From NCBI GenBank assembly GCA_018398765.1, contig JAHBMJ010005019.1:1-64000 (forward strand): a DNA stretch of 64,000 bases, read 5' to 3'. The position numbers and the translations under genes were made by a program. Position 1 is the first letter of the stretch. The number at the start of each line of letters is the position of its first letter. Shown here in pieces: positions 12,793 to 23,035 of this stretch. The notes beneath the pieces were generated by a model. The model worked only from the letters and a program-made list of their open reading frames with translations. It was not told the DNA's origin and searched no databases. Origin of the DNA: Chromera velia. Taxonomy: Eukaryota; Sar; Chromeraceae.

Positions 12793-12837
<45 letters not shown>

Positions 12838-12900
12838 TACACACACACATACATACATACATACACATATACACATATACATACATGCACGCACGCAGAC
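11168..12900. repeat. CA/TG microsatellite field
   Basis: Blocks of (CA)n interrupted by TACA units lie at about 11186-11260, 11362-11452, 11582-11662, 11775-12028, 12128-12285, 12420-12480 and 12797-12900, separated by unique sequence, with short GA or CT runs at about 11241-11268 and 12095-12128. All long Cys/Val/Met and His/Thr reading frames on either strand arise from these repeats and are not genes. Confidence 0.95.
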
Positions 12901-12924
12901 ACCCTCATATACACATATAAGGAA

Positions 12925-13795
12925 CTCGGATGGGAGGCAGATGGGGGAGAACGGTGAGGAGTTGGGACATAAAAAGTGAATTGGCTGGCGTCCCAAAGGG
13001 TATCGGTAGTGGCTACACTGCTCCCTTAGCCTCATTCCACTCTCTGTCTTGCCCCAAATTTTTGGTAGTGCCGTGACCCCCCCTCCTGGTTGTTACCGGA
13101 AAAAACAGGTCTGATTCTTCCGGTAAAGGGGGGGGTTCACCGATTTTTTTTGTTGAAAAAAAATTAAAAGTGGTTGTTTTAACATTAGTAATCGATTGGG
13201 ACCACTTCGTTTTTTTTCTAACAAAAAAAAATTTTGACCCCCCCCCCTTACCGGAAGAATCAAACCTATTTTTTCCGGTAACTCTCGGGGGNNNNNNNNN
13301 NNNNNNNNNNNNNNNNNNNNNNNNNNNNNNNNNNNNNNNNNNNNNNNNNNNNNNNNNNNNNNNNNNNNNNNNNNNNNNNNNNNNNNNNNNNNNNNNNNNN
13401 NNNNNNNNNNNNNNNNNNNNNNNNNNNNNNNNNNNNNNNNNNNNNNNNNNNNNNNNNNNNNNNNNNNNNNNNNNNNNNNNNNNNNNNNNNNNNNNNNNNN
13501 NNNNNNNNNNNNNNNNNNNNNNNNNNNNNNNNNNNNNNNNNNNNNNNNNNNNNNNNNNNNNNNNNNNNNNNNNNNNNNNNNNNNNNNNNNNNNNNNNNNN
13601 NNNNNNNNNNNNNNNNNNNNNNNNNNNNGGGGGGGGGGGGGGGTCATGGCACTACCGGAAATTTGGGGTAAGAAAGAGAGTGGAATGAGGCCAAAAGAGT
13701 AGTGTAGCTGCCACCAGCACCCTTCAGAACACAAGCTAATCCACTTTTCTTGTCCTAACTCCTCACCGTTCTCCCCCACCAGCCTCCTACCAGAT
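12925..13795. repeat. Large imperfect palindrome around an assembly gap
   Basis: Sequence from about 12925 to 13090 (including GGGGGAGAACGGTGAGGAG and CCTCATTCCACTCTCT) recurs inverted at 13629-13795. Nested inside the left arm is a 190-base foldback (13091-13281) with ends like TTACCGGAAAAAA and a C/G homopolymer in each arm. The run of N at 13292-13628 lies between G homopolymers where the second arm should continue, so the assembler probably failed on the palindrome. Confidence 0.7.
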
Positions 13796-14231
13796 TCTCT
13801 ACTCTTTTGCCGCCCACCCTAGCCCACTTGTAACGCAGCTGGCCCCGGCCCACTTGTGACGCCGCCAGCCTCGGCCTCGGGCCCTGTCCTGCCCCCTTAT
13901 GGCGCCGCCGGCCCCGGCCCCAACCCCGGCAGTCGTAGCCTTTACTTAGCGCAAAGTCTCTGCTCGCTCTAGTTCGCTTTCGGCTCTCCATGGTTGCTTG
14001 GACCTCTCCCTGTGAGGCTGTGGCTGTGACGCCGCCGGGCCTGGCCCTGGGCCGGGCCCCCCGCCTCGGCCTGGCTACCGCGGGTTGCCGCCCCTGCCTC
14101 CGTCCTTGCCCCGCCTCCATGGATGGACGTTGCTCTGGCCTAGCGCTCCGGCCTGCTCACTGCCTTGATCGGATTCCGCCCGCTCCTCTTCGTTCCTTCG
14201 CCTTTCTGTTTGCAATACGGAAGGTGGTTTT

Positions 14232-15412
14232 ACAGATGTGCATGGACCAATTAGAAGGGTCTGAAATTTTTGAGCCGGTTAAGCCGATCCGCGCGATTCT
14301 GGCGGCGCCCAGGGCCTAAAAAGGCACCAAATTAGTCCCCAGAGGCCGCTGAGTGCGTTGGTGCAAGAATTTGGGCCAAAACTTTCCGGGACCACTCTTA
14401 AAATCCCGAAATTGTGCTCAGAATGCTTAAAAAGCACACCAACATACAGAGAAGGGTCATTTTGTCCTCTCGTCCCTTCCTGTCTACCTTGTTGTGTAGA
14501 GCAGTACCGATGGTCAAACTGGCACAATTCCGCTCTCCTAGTACTAAACAGCTTGCCTCTGTATCAGGGTGAAGTCTTGTGGCGCAGTTGATCTGCTTTG
14601 GCGTGTCTGGCAGCTCCAGTCTGGACCAGTCAGGAAAGTACCTCCCAGGCCTCCAAAACAACATTCCTTCTTTCTACCAGGAGGCCGCAGAATCGATCCC
14701 CAGCAATTCTGCCCAATGCCCTGTGTCTGTTGTCATCCTCCCAGGCCAGCGGGATAGGTTCCTGGTGAGTCTGCTTATTGTGGAAAGGCGAGATTGTTTT
14801 GTCTTCCTGTTGTGGAGAATTGGCGTCTCAGGGGTATTAATCGACTTCCAGCTCCCCCGGTAAGTGGTTCTATCCTGCTCTTTCCCTCCAGATAGGAGCA
14901 TATGAGTGTTGGGCAGTACTTTTATGCGATGGCTGCAGGTTTGAAGTGCTCAAGAAGGAAAAAGCCCTTCCGGCAATTTGGTATAGGGCGCCATCTGGAG
15001 TGTATCTTTCTGTTCATGAGCAGACTTGTCAGTTGAAGTCCACAGTGCATCAACCATTCCTTATCCCCTGTTGGAACTAACTTACCTAAACCAGATGGGG
15101 CGTGTTGGTATGCATTTTATCATCATTGATGTACCACACCCCTTTCTGAACTTCTGAGTCCAGGAAGGCCACTTTGGCCTCTTCAGGTATCAGACCTCAG
15201 ACGTCCGTTCTTTGGACTCTCTGTGAGTTTGGGAGTCGTTTTTTCTACACCAAGCAGCTAGAGAGAGTCTAGAGAAGCAAACTAACGTCTCCTAGGGTCG
15301 TTGCTTTGAGTCTAGGAGGAAAAAGGGAACAGAGGGCTGTTCCTTTTCCCCTCAAAATTTTTGAGCCGGTTAAGGTCTGGCAGCGGGTTCTAATTGGTCC
15401 ATGCACATCTGT
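14232..15412. repeat. 1.2-kb segment with 25-bp perfect inverted ends
   Basis: ACAGATGTGCATGGACCAAT and the next five bases at 14232-14256 recur exactly inverted at 15388-15412. A direct repeat AAATTTTTGAGCCGGTTAAG lies just inside each end (14264 and 15355). No TSD is visible and no coding sequence is recognised. It could be a small non-autonomous transposon or a rearranged repeat. Confidence 0.55.
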
Positions 15413-16869
15413 ATGACCCGCCGCCGCGTTGCGTTCTATGGAGACTCATGCGTTAGGGCCAGACAGAGCTAGGGATGGTGCTGGAGCAGGGGCCAGGGTG
15501 TCTCAAACATAAAGAAAAGACCTAAACAAAGACAGGCAAGCAGTGAAAGGAAGATAAACGGGAAGCGGGGGCAGACGACCCCCCTCCTCCTTCCTTTGGC
15601 CCTCTCCAGGTTGACATACTCTCTCTCCTCTCTTTCCAAACCATACTTACTAGATGCATATGACTAACTTTGATAGACAGACATGGGTGCAAAACAGAAC
15701 GACTAACACAGACCCCATGAAAACAAACCACTGACCCAGAGAGACAGTCGTCACGTGGAGCCTCAAATGCTGTTCCACAGCAGCAGCAGCACGATCAAAG
15801 GTACTGAAACCTGCATCCATTTATATCCGCAAGAGGTAACAAAGCCAAAAAAGACGGTTCAAAGCAAACATCTGCTCGATAGTGCATCATGTACTAACCC
15901 ACACAGAGAGACGGAAATAAACACTCACCAGAAAAAAGGCGAAAGCAACCCCAGCTCCTCAGTAGAGGTAAAAAGGCGTCCCAGATCCTGCATATAGTCA
16001 CAGAGCAAAAAAAAAATGAAGTTCCAGGCAAAAGTCTGAGGTGTATTATGTTCCAACATGATGGAACGGCTTGCAAGCTTTGAGGAAGACAAACGGATGA
16101 ACCCACCAAAGAGCACGCAAAGGCCGATCTGGCTCCCTCAAACAGCCTAGTGGGAGTCCCAAATCCTGCCTACAGATACATACCAAGAAGATAAGGAAGT
16201 ATGAGAGTCTAGATGGGAGTTTGGACAAAGGTGGGCAAGCGCTTGATATGATGCAACGAGGGTTACGGCTAGCTCACGTCTGAGAGGAGACGGAACCTCA
16301 AACTCACGGTGACCAGAAGGAAGACGAAGAGAGCCCTAGTTCCCCCAGCGAGGTAAGCAAAAGCTCGAAAGCTTGCATTAGGGCAGGCAGCAGAACAAGA
16401 CGTCGACCCAAGATTGGAAGCAAGACGACCCTCTCCAATTTTACCCATAAAACCTACTTGACAGAACGAGACGGGGAAATAAACCCATGCCCAATAGAAA
16501 AGAGACGGCTGAGGTTCCACCCAAAGTCTGCTATCACGCGCATACGTCAAAATCAGATTCCGATCCGATTTTAAATCTCCTTGAAAGCTTTGCGAGCCGC
16601 AGCGTGCGCGGCCGTCGTGGACTATTAATTATTTGGGGGGGCGCGTGGACGCAGGCTTGTACTTGGTCACGCACCGTCATACGTGCAGGCGCAATACATT
16701 TTTTCTATAACACTCGCTAACTATGATTCATAAACATAAAAACGTACTTGCAGAATGTTTGAAACTCTTTGTTTCTACTTTTTAACCACTGTTTACTACC
16801 TAAACATGCCTATAGGATAGGGTTGTTTTGGAGACCGTTTTGGTGTTAGAGACTGTTTTAAAAAATTTT

Positions 16870-17186
16870 CTATTAGGAGACCCCTTGTCTCCTGCCCCTC
16901 TTTCTTATCACCTCCCTATGGCATCTAGTTGCATATCTGGGAAGACAGATTAACGAGAGAGAGAAACGGATAAAAAGGGACGAACAGTATCTTTAGCCTA
17001 TCTAACTCCTTTCGTGCCCGTACCCAAGCCCTAGTCGTCCCCACCCCGAACGAAAAACAAAACCCTATACACGCCTACCTGCAAAGGGACGACAGAAGGG
17101 AAAGAGCAGACAACAGAAACAGAACATAAAAGAAAGAAAGAAAAGGCCTTGCACCCTTCCCCTCCAGAAGTTCCATGCCACCAGAT
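16870..17186. other. Copia-1 sequence downstream of RNase H, no gene
   Basis: This is the stretch between the nested 6.3-kb element and the end of the RNase H frame. It has no recognisable domain and probably starts the 3' untranslated region of Copia-1. Confidence 0.4.
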
Positions 17187-17807
17187 TCACGCCATCTCCC
17201 CACCGGGGAGGGCACACTCGGTCATCACGTTCACCATGTTCCTTGCCCGTGCAATCCACTGGAGATCTGCCCCAATGACACGCATCTCCTGAATGCACCA
17301 CTCCAAAACGCCCTGCATGGTCGCATCGGTCTGGGCCTTGCCAGACCAGAACTGGTCGTACAGGGGGCTGAAGTCCATGTAGACGTTCAGACAGACCTTC
17401 TTGAGGCCTCACATTGCCTTTACAAGGGCAACGATGCCGTAGAGCTTCTTGAGAAGAAACTTAAAGGCGAGCACCTCCCCGGCGGTAGAAGATCCGACAT
17501 TCCTTCCCACCCTCTTGGTGGCCCACGCGATCCAGTTCTCTAGGAGGGACCGCAGGTCCCCTCGCAGCTCAATCAAGTGCAGGATCTTAACAACATACCC
17601 CAACCGTGCAGTGTAGGTCGCAAACTTGAACGCTGCATCGAAGTACGCGTGCACGACGGGCACGAGCCCCACGCTCGTGAATACCCGCTTGTCAGGGTGC
17701 CCCTTCAGCATCTCGATGATGTGCACGACCGTCTTGAAGACGCGTCTGGAGGGCTTCAAAATCGACTGCGCTACCGTGTGGCCCCATACCATATGGAGCG
17801 GATTCAT
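17187..17807 (-). pseudogene. Copia-1 RNase H (C-terminal part of pol)
   Basis: The minus-strand frame starting at 17807 contains HAYFDAAFKF (first catalytic Asp region) and ENWIAWATKRVG followed by SSTAGEVLA, the copia equivalent of the SSTEAEY motif. The part from 17378 contains NVYMDFSPL and LQWIARARNMVNVMTE, which match the end of the domain. A single in-frame TGA at 17409-17411 separates the two parts. In the element this domain degrades the RNA of the RNA/DNA hybrid. The beginning of the domain and the preceding RT end lie at 22190-22372, beyond the inserted family A transposon; removing that transposon with one TSD copy joins the two frames exactly. Confidence 0.8.
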
Positions 17808-18699
17808 TCTCAGGCTTGTGCCTTCATAAATGGACTTTTGCCCTCAAGTTGGACCTAAATATATATAATACTAGATACAATTCTTTCATAGAAGAAAAAA
17901 TACTTAATTCAAGTCATTTTGGGAGTAAAATTTGATCTAGTTGTAGGTAACACAACTTAGTATGCATGGTAAATTCATATATTAATCGAAATCAAGTTCT
18001 GATTAAAACTTCTGAACCAACAATAACCACGTCTTAAATGTTTCTTCCCGAATGATAATATTATATAGATGTTTTGTTATTAAAAATCGTGTTTAAAAAA
18101 TTGGAATAATCATTTAATTTTTAAAAAATTAATCTCATATACTTAATTCACTAGTTGATTGATTGTTGATACTGTCTAGCACTAGCTTGTAACTCTGGAT
18201 CACACAGTCGAGTCTGAGTCAACAAACAGCTAGATAAAAAACTAGATGAAAAATTATAAATTTAATTATGAATAAAAAATTATGTAAAATTTGAAGTGTC
18301 ACAAAAGAAGAAGATATTGGAACAGTTTAATCAATCTCATGCAGTAAATCGATTATATCAATCAATATATCGACCTAGATGTAGACTTATCTGTAGATAT
18401 AATCGACAGTAAAAACAAAATGAAGGATCATAAGCTAGATTACAAAGTCACTAAGTGTTTTGACAACCTTAACTTAGAAACATACTAAGAAACTCATATT
18501 AGAGAGGCCCAATTAACAGATTGACTTATAACGTTGCTCCTGCATCACTTCAATATGCTGTTTAAACATGTGAGCATATCGAAAGCATTCCCAGGCACCG
18601 TTGTTATCTTGATCTTACTTAAGGCTGTTCCTCCGATAAGCAGCCAAAAAATTAAGGAAAAACGAGAAGGGCAATCAAACACGGCTGCATGGCGACAGA

Positions 18700-19640
18700 A
18701 GAGAAACAAAAATCGACAAACAAAATAAAGAAAGAAATGGGGAAAAAAGAGAATAATGAAGAGAAAAACAGCAGGGTATAAGCAAAGAAAGGAGCGAATC
18801 AAAGAAAGGGTTAGGGGGGTTCCACTGGATGGGGAGATGGATGAATAGATGAATGAAAGAATAGAAAGAAAGAAAGATAGATTAACAAGATGAAAAGGAG
18901 AAGAGAGAGGCCTTCTGACATATATGGAGAGCCTGTCAGTGAGACAGAAAAAGATAAAAAGAGGCAAAAGGGGCAAAGCAGGGACCTTTAGCATACGAAG
19001 CTGACAAGACAGAGGAGAGAAAGAAAAAGACGGAGACGGCCGGAGAGTAAAAAGGGGGAAATGGCTGAAAAGGGGGAAATGGTTTCTTTAAGAGCAAAGA
19101 GGGAAACGATCAGAGAGTGAGAGAAAGGAAAAAGGTGGAGAGTTGGATCAAAAGAAGGGTACGAAGGAAGGGTAAAAAAGGGAGTGATCCAGGGAAACAG
19201 ACAGGCAGGGAGTAAGGCAGAAAGGGAGATAGAAAGGCAGCAAGACTGAGGAAGAGAGTAAGGAAGGAAGGAATAAAAAAAGGAATAAAAGAAGCTGAAA
19301 GAGAGAAAGAGGAAGAAAGGAAGGAAGGGTGGCAGGGAGGAAGGGAAGAAGGCGGAAAAAGGGTGGAAGGGCAGACAGAAGGAAGGGTGGGAGGAAGGAA
19401 GGGCAGAAGAAAGAAAGGAGAAGGGAAGGAAAGAAGGAAGGAATTAAGGCAGGAAGGAAGGAGAAAAAAGCGCAAGGGAGCAAGGAAGGAAGGGAGGGAG
19501 CAAGGGAGGGATGGGGCGAGAGAGGAAGGGTGATCCAGGAAAGGTGGAAGGGTTGGAGGGCGTGGAAGGCTGGTAGAAGGAAAAGAGAGAGAGGAAGGTC
19601 CGGAGGAAGGTAGGAAGAAAGGAAGGAAGAAAAGCGAAGG
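18700..19640. repeat. Purine-rich (GGAA/GAAA) low-complexity tract
   Basis: Nearly all purine on the plus strand, with diffuse GGAA, GAAA and GGGA units. The long Ser/Leu/Pro/Phe frames on the minus strand and the Arg/Gly/Lys frame on the plus strand are products of this composition. Confidence 0.9.
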
Positions 19641-19911
19641 AGACTCTCCAGGAGCCACACGGTAGCAAGCTCACGGGTGACAAAACAGAGACCCTCCCGG
19701 CCTGCAGGCAATGAAGCAGTGTATACGATACACACAGGATTAGGAAAAGTCCATACCAATATACCAATTCCCCCGGTCTGTCCTTCTTCTGCCTCCTCGG
19801 CTTACCCGGCCTTTTTACGTCTTGCCGAAGACGTTTCCTGTCAGAAATGATCCATACAGGGCGGCCACACTTCTGGTGCCGGACAATATTCCTTTGCTGT
19901 TCGTGCAGCCA

Positions 19912-20520
19912 AATTATTGTCAGAGATCGGCCAAACTTTGACAATAATTCAGGACATCATTGTTGACCCGCTACCCCCGCCATAGAAAACTGGCTGCAAA
20001 ACACTCAAACAAGCAGAGAAGAACAGCGAAAACACAGAGGAGCGAGACCCTCCAAAAAATTATTGTCACAGATCGGACGAAGTCTGACAATAAGTCAAGC
20101 GACCAGACAGACCTCAGGTATTGTCTCTTGGGTGTGGAAACCGAAAGAAACACTGCAAGCAGCAAACGAAGAGCTTCTGGCACCCCCAGTAGTCCATGTG
20201 CAAGGCCCTGCAGCTGTTCTTTCAGTTTCCGTAAACCTCAAAATTATTGCCGAGATCGGACCAATCTTGACAATAATCTCCCAACGTCAGGGATGAAGTA
20301 GCACAGCGGCAAAAACTGAAGGAAACATTTCCAGTGGCAAACGAAGAGCTTCTGGTACCCCTAATAGTCCATGTGCAAGGCCCTGTAGTTGTTCCTTCAG
20401 TTTCCGCAAACCTCAAGATTATTGCCCAGATCGGACCAATCCTGGCAATAATCGGCCTACCCCAGGGATGGAGTTGCACAGCGTTGCACAGCTACAGGAA
20501 CTGAAGGAAACACTTCAAGC
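19912..20520. repeat. Four palindromic repeats within a degenerate tandem array
   Basis: A 35-36-base unit with inverted ends, ATTATTGTC or ATTATTGCC, a core containing AGATCGG, then GACAATAAT or GGCAATAAT, occurs at about 19912, 20058, 20240 and 20418. The sequences between the last copies are also repeated (GCAAACGAAGAGCTTCTGG and AGTCCATGTGCAAGGCCCTG each occur twice), giving a period of about 178 bases. The array lies inside the family A transposon and could form hairpins or bind a dimeric protein; it has no CRISPR character. Confidence 0.75.
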
Positions 20521-22189
20521 AGTAAGAGAAAGGTTTCTGAGAACACTGCTAGTCGAGTGATAAGCACAGTGAAGTCGAGAAAGGACCAGCAATGCGCTGT
20601 TGAACCGTTCTGGAAGGCAGACAGATGGAGAGCAGGTTGAAAGATGGTTGAAAGACTGAAGGTTCGTGCATACAGCATGGATGGAGCCGGTTGGGGACGC
20701 GCATAGACATGGGCCGGGATAGCAAGTACGGTACGCCCGGCCCGCAACGCCCGGCCCGCAAGACCGGGACCACCCTCAACTATTCGGCTTTACTTGGAGC
20801 TGAAAATCGGCTTTTCACTGAAGTTTTCAGCCATAGTCGGGAGCATTCGCCAAAGAGTCTGCTTCCTCTTTTCTTGACGTACAAGCCACCTCCAGCATCA
20901 AAAATGGGCTTGTTTGAATGCCCATGAGTTGAGTTTTTCTTGGCTTCTTTGGATCTGTGCTATTTTTTCAGTTGGTTGCGTTTGGGGGGCCCGTTCTTCT
21001 ATTCAGCAGTCATGCAGACTGAACCAGCCTGAGGTAGCCCAGCTGGCTGTCCCATGCTGTCCCCCAAACTTCCTGTATGGAGGCTCTTGCATACCGAATT
21101 CCCTCTACGTTGACAGTTGTAAGGCCTCTCAAACCAGACAGGACGATGCTCTTTGGATAACAGGATCAACTGTGGGAGAGCAACACAGTCAGTTGCACAA
21201 CAGGTTTGAATTCAGTCTGGTCTGGAGGTGAATGTGTATGTCAGGACCTTCCTATCGGTCGCAAGGCTAGACTTCCAGCTGATGGATTCATATTAGCTGG
21301 GTCCGTGTAAGTGAGTATCATCTACCTGTCCGTATCTGTTTGACGGAACGTCAGTAGCAGGAGTGCTGGATTAATTGAGACCCTCACGAAGGCTGCTAGA
21401 AAAGGAGCAGGGGCATGATGCAGATTGGATCTTAGAAGTCAAGCTACAGATGCGGAACCAGTAAGAGCTTTTGGAACTAAGCTTTCTGGTCTCAAACGGG
21501 CAGAGCAGGATAGATCTGAATGATTAAAAGGCTTCAGGGTGTATCAAGTTAGCGGATCTGCTCATGAGTGCTTATGTATACAGGCATATGGACGGTCGGT
21601 CTCACTTTGAGGATCTTAATTCTGGAGGCCAGATTTATAACTGTAGCTAGAAGAGTTAGAAAGTGGAGAATGCCCTAGCTTTGCCACAAGGAGCAATGTT
21701 CTGAAGTGTTGGAGAGGTAACCAGTCTGACGCTGGATGCAGTTTTCCCTTTACAGGCTTTTTTAGACTGTTAAGCAACCTGATGGGCTATCTATGTTGTT
21801 TTCTCTCTTATCTAACTAGCAGCAAGCATTCTAAGCTGAAAAAGATATTTGTTATTGTAGAGACACCTAAAAAACTTAAAGTTACATAAAATAAGTGTTT
21901 ACTAATTATGCGTAGCATAACAGTTTGGTTATGATAAATTTAAAAAACTTAATTACTATATTATTAATTAAGTTGTATTAACCTGTCAATGACACTTCAT
22001 AAATAAAACAAAATCGTATTTAAAATATTATCCATGAAACCCGGAGCACGAACTTTATGTTTTTTTTTTTGTTTGGCTGATTAATTGGAGAGAGGGGATA
22101 ATGTATGCAGTATAAATATAGTGTAAAACGTGATGTAACATTTCAGGTCCAACTTGAGGGCAAAAGTCCATTTAAGAAGGCACAAGCCT

Positions 22190-23035
22190 TCTCACCCCCC
22201 ACTGCAGAATCCTGACTCCAGCACGGATCGGTTTCTCATACTGGTTGTCGACCTCCTCCTCGGTGGAGGGCTTAGCACTCTTGCTGTCCAAACCCTCCCA
22301 GGGCTTGCTCGGACGCTTCTCCTTCAAAATCTCCCATAGAGGAGCGGTGTCTGAGTTCTCGAGGTACAAAACCTAGGAGAGGTGGATCTCCTCCGTGGAG
22401 ACTCTAGAGATGTCTACTCTAGAAAACTTCCTCTCTGATCCCTCCCCAATCACACACACGGACCCAAAACCCAACCTCTTGTTGAGGGTCTCCTGAAGGA
22501 CTTTGTGCTCCTTCAGAGGGGCTCCAGTCAGCAAATTGTCTATCCAATTCATGATGATAGCTTGAGCTCTCCCTCCCTCAGGGGGAGCCTTAACTGCGAT
22601 GGCCGTGTCTACCCGCTTGAACCCTGACTCCTTACACACACCCTCTAACTTGTGATCGAAAAGCTGGGCCGCACAAGGCAACCCGTAGAGGCCCATCTCT
22701 ACTAAATACGTGCCCCCAGGCTCGTACTCGGCCGCCATCCTCTTCAGCTCCTCATACTTGTCATCAGGGATACCCTTGAAGGGGTTCTTATCAGGAACTT
22801 GATGCAGCACAGAGCGTAGTATCGCGCCAACCCATTTGGCGTTATAGTCCTTGGAGGTTAAGAAAGCAGTGGTGACATCCTCCGCTCCCATCTCCATACC
22901 CGTGAATACAATGAAAAGGCAGACAGTGTTAATTCCCGCGACGGAACTTTCAAGGAGTTCCGACGTAGGTATCAACGAGCCGGCCATCCAGGAAACCCTT
23001 AGTGAAAAACCTCGCCTTAAGCTTCCGGTTTCCAT
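22190..23035 (-). pseudogene. Copia-1 reverse transcriptase
   Basis: The minus frame carries copia RVT_2 hallmarks: GAEDVTTAFLTS (first catalytic Asp), GLYGLPCAAQLFDHKL (the LYGLKQ-type motif), and IIMNWIDNLLTGAP, which corresponds to the YVDDLLI active site. There the second Asp of the DD pair is Asn (AAT instead of GAT), a G-to-A change expected to destroy polymerase activity. A stop at about 22373 separates this from an in-frame extension to 22190 (LYLENSDTAPLWE to LQWGVR), where the family A transposon interrupts the gene. Upstream of about 23000 the RT start is frameshifted. Confidence 0.8.

Larger units (their letters stand above)
10584..16869. mobile_element. 6.3-kb element bounded by 45-bp inverted repeats
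   Basis: The end at 10584-10629 and the reverse complement of 16826-16869 match with a few substitutions. The shared core reads GTCTCCAACACC on the left and GTCTCTAACACC on the right, preceded by an A/T palindrome (AAATTTTTTAAAA). The A/T-rich edges make the exact boundary and any TSD unreadable. No transposase is evident. The interior holds CA/TG microsatellites, a large palindrome with an assembly gap and another inverted-repeat pair. It sits within the 3' part of Copia-1. Confidence 0.6.
17813..22188. mobile_element. Complete family A TIR DNA transposon (4,376 bp)
   Basis: The ends are GGCTTGTGCCTTCATAAATG and its complement, extending as a terminal inverted repeat of about 45 bases. TTCTCA flanks both sides (17807-17812 and 22189-22194), a 6-bp TSD. 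The insertion splits the Copia-1 pol gene, and the reading frame is continuous (VR then MNPLH) once the element and one TSD are removed. The interior has an AT-rich left end shared with 1-558, a purine-rich tract, palindromic repeats and several short ORFs. None resembles a transposase, so this copy is probably non-autonomous. A 6-bp TSD excludes Tc1/mariner, piggyBac, PIF and typical hAT; superfamily remains open. Confidence 0.9.

Noticed and set aside
11128-12957. Long Cys/Val/Met and His/Thr open frames on both strands
   Set aside because: They are translations of CA/TG microsatellites without start context or domains.
13093-13779. ORFs spanning the N gap
   Set aside because: They are open only because unknown bases were counted as codons.
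19110-19759. 180-200-residue Ser/Leu/Pro/Phe frames on the minus strand
   Set aside because: They lie entirely within the purine-rich tract and reflect its composition.
19912-20520. CRISPR array
   Set aside because: The repeats are few and unevenly spaced, the intervals are themselves repeated, and the context is a eukaryotic transposon.
22373-23035. Host reverse-transcriptase-like gene
   Set aside because: Its order with integrase and RNase H between matching LTRs identifies it as part of Copia-1.
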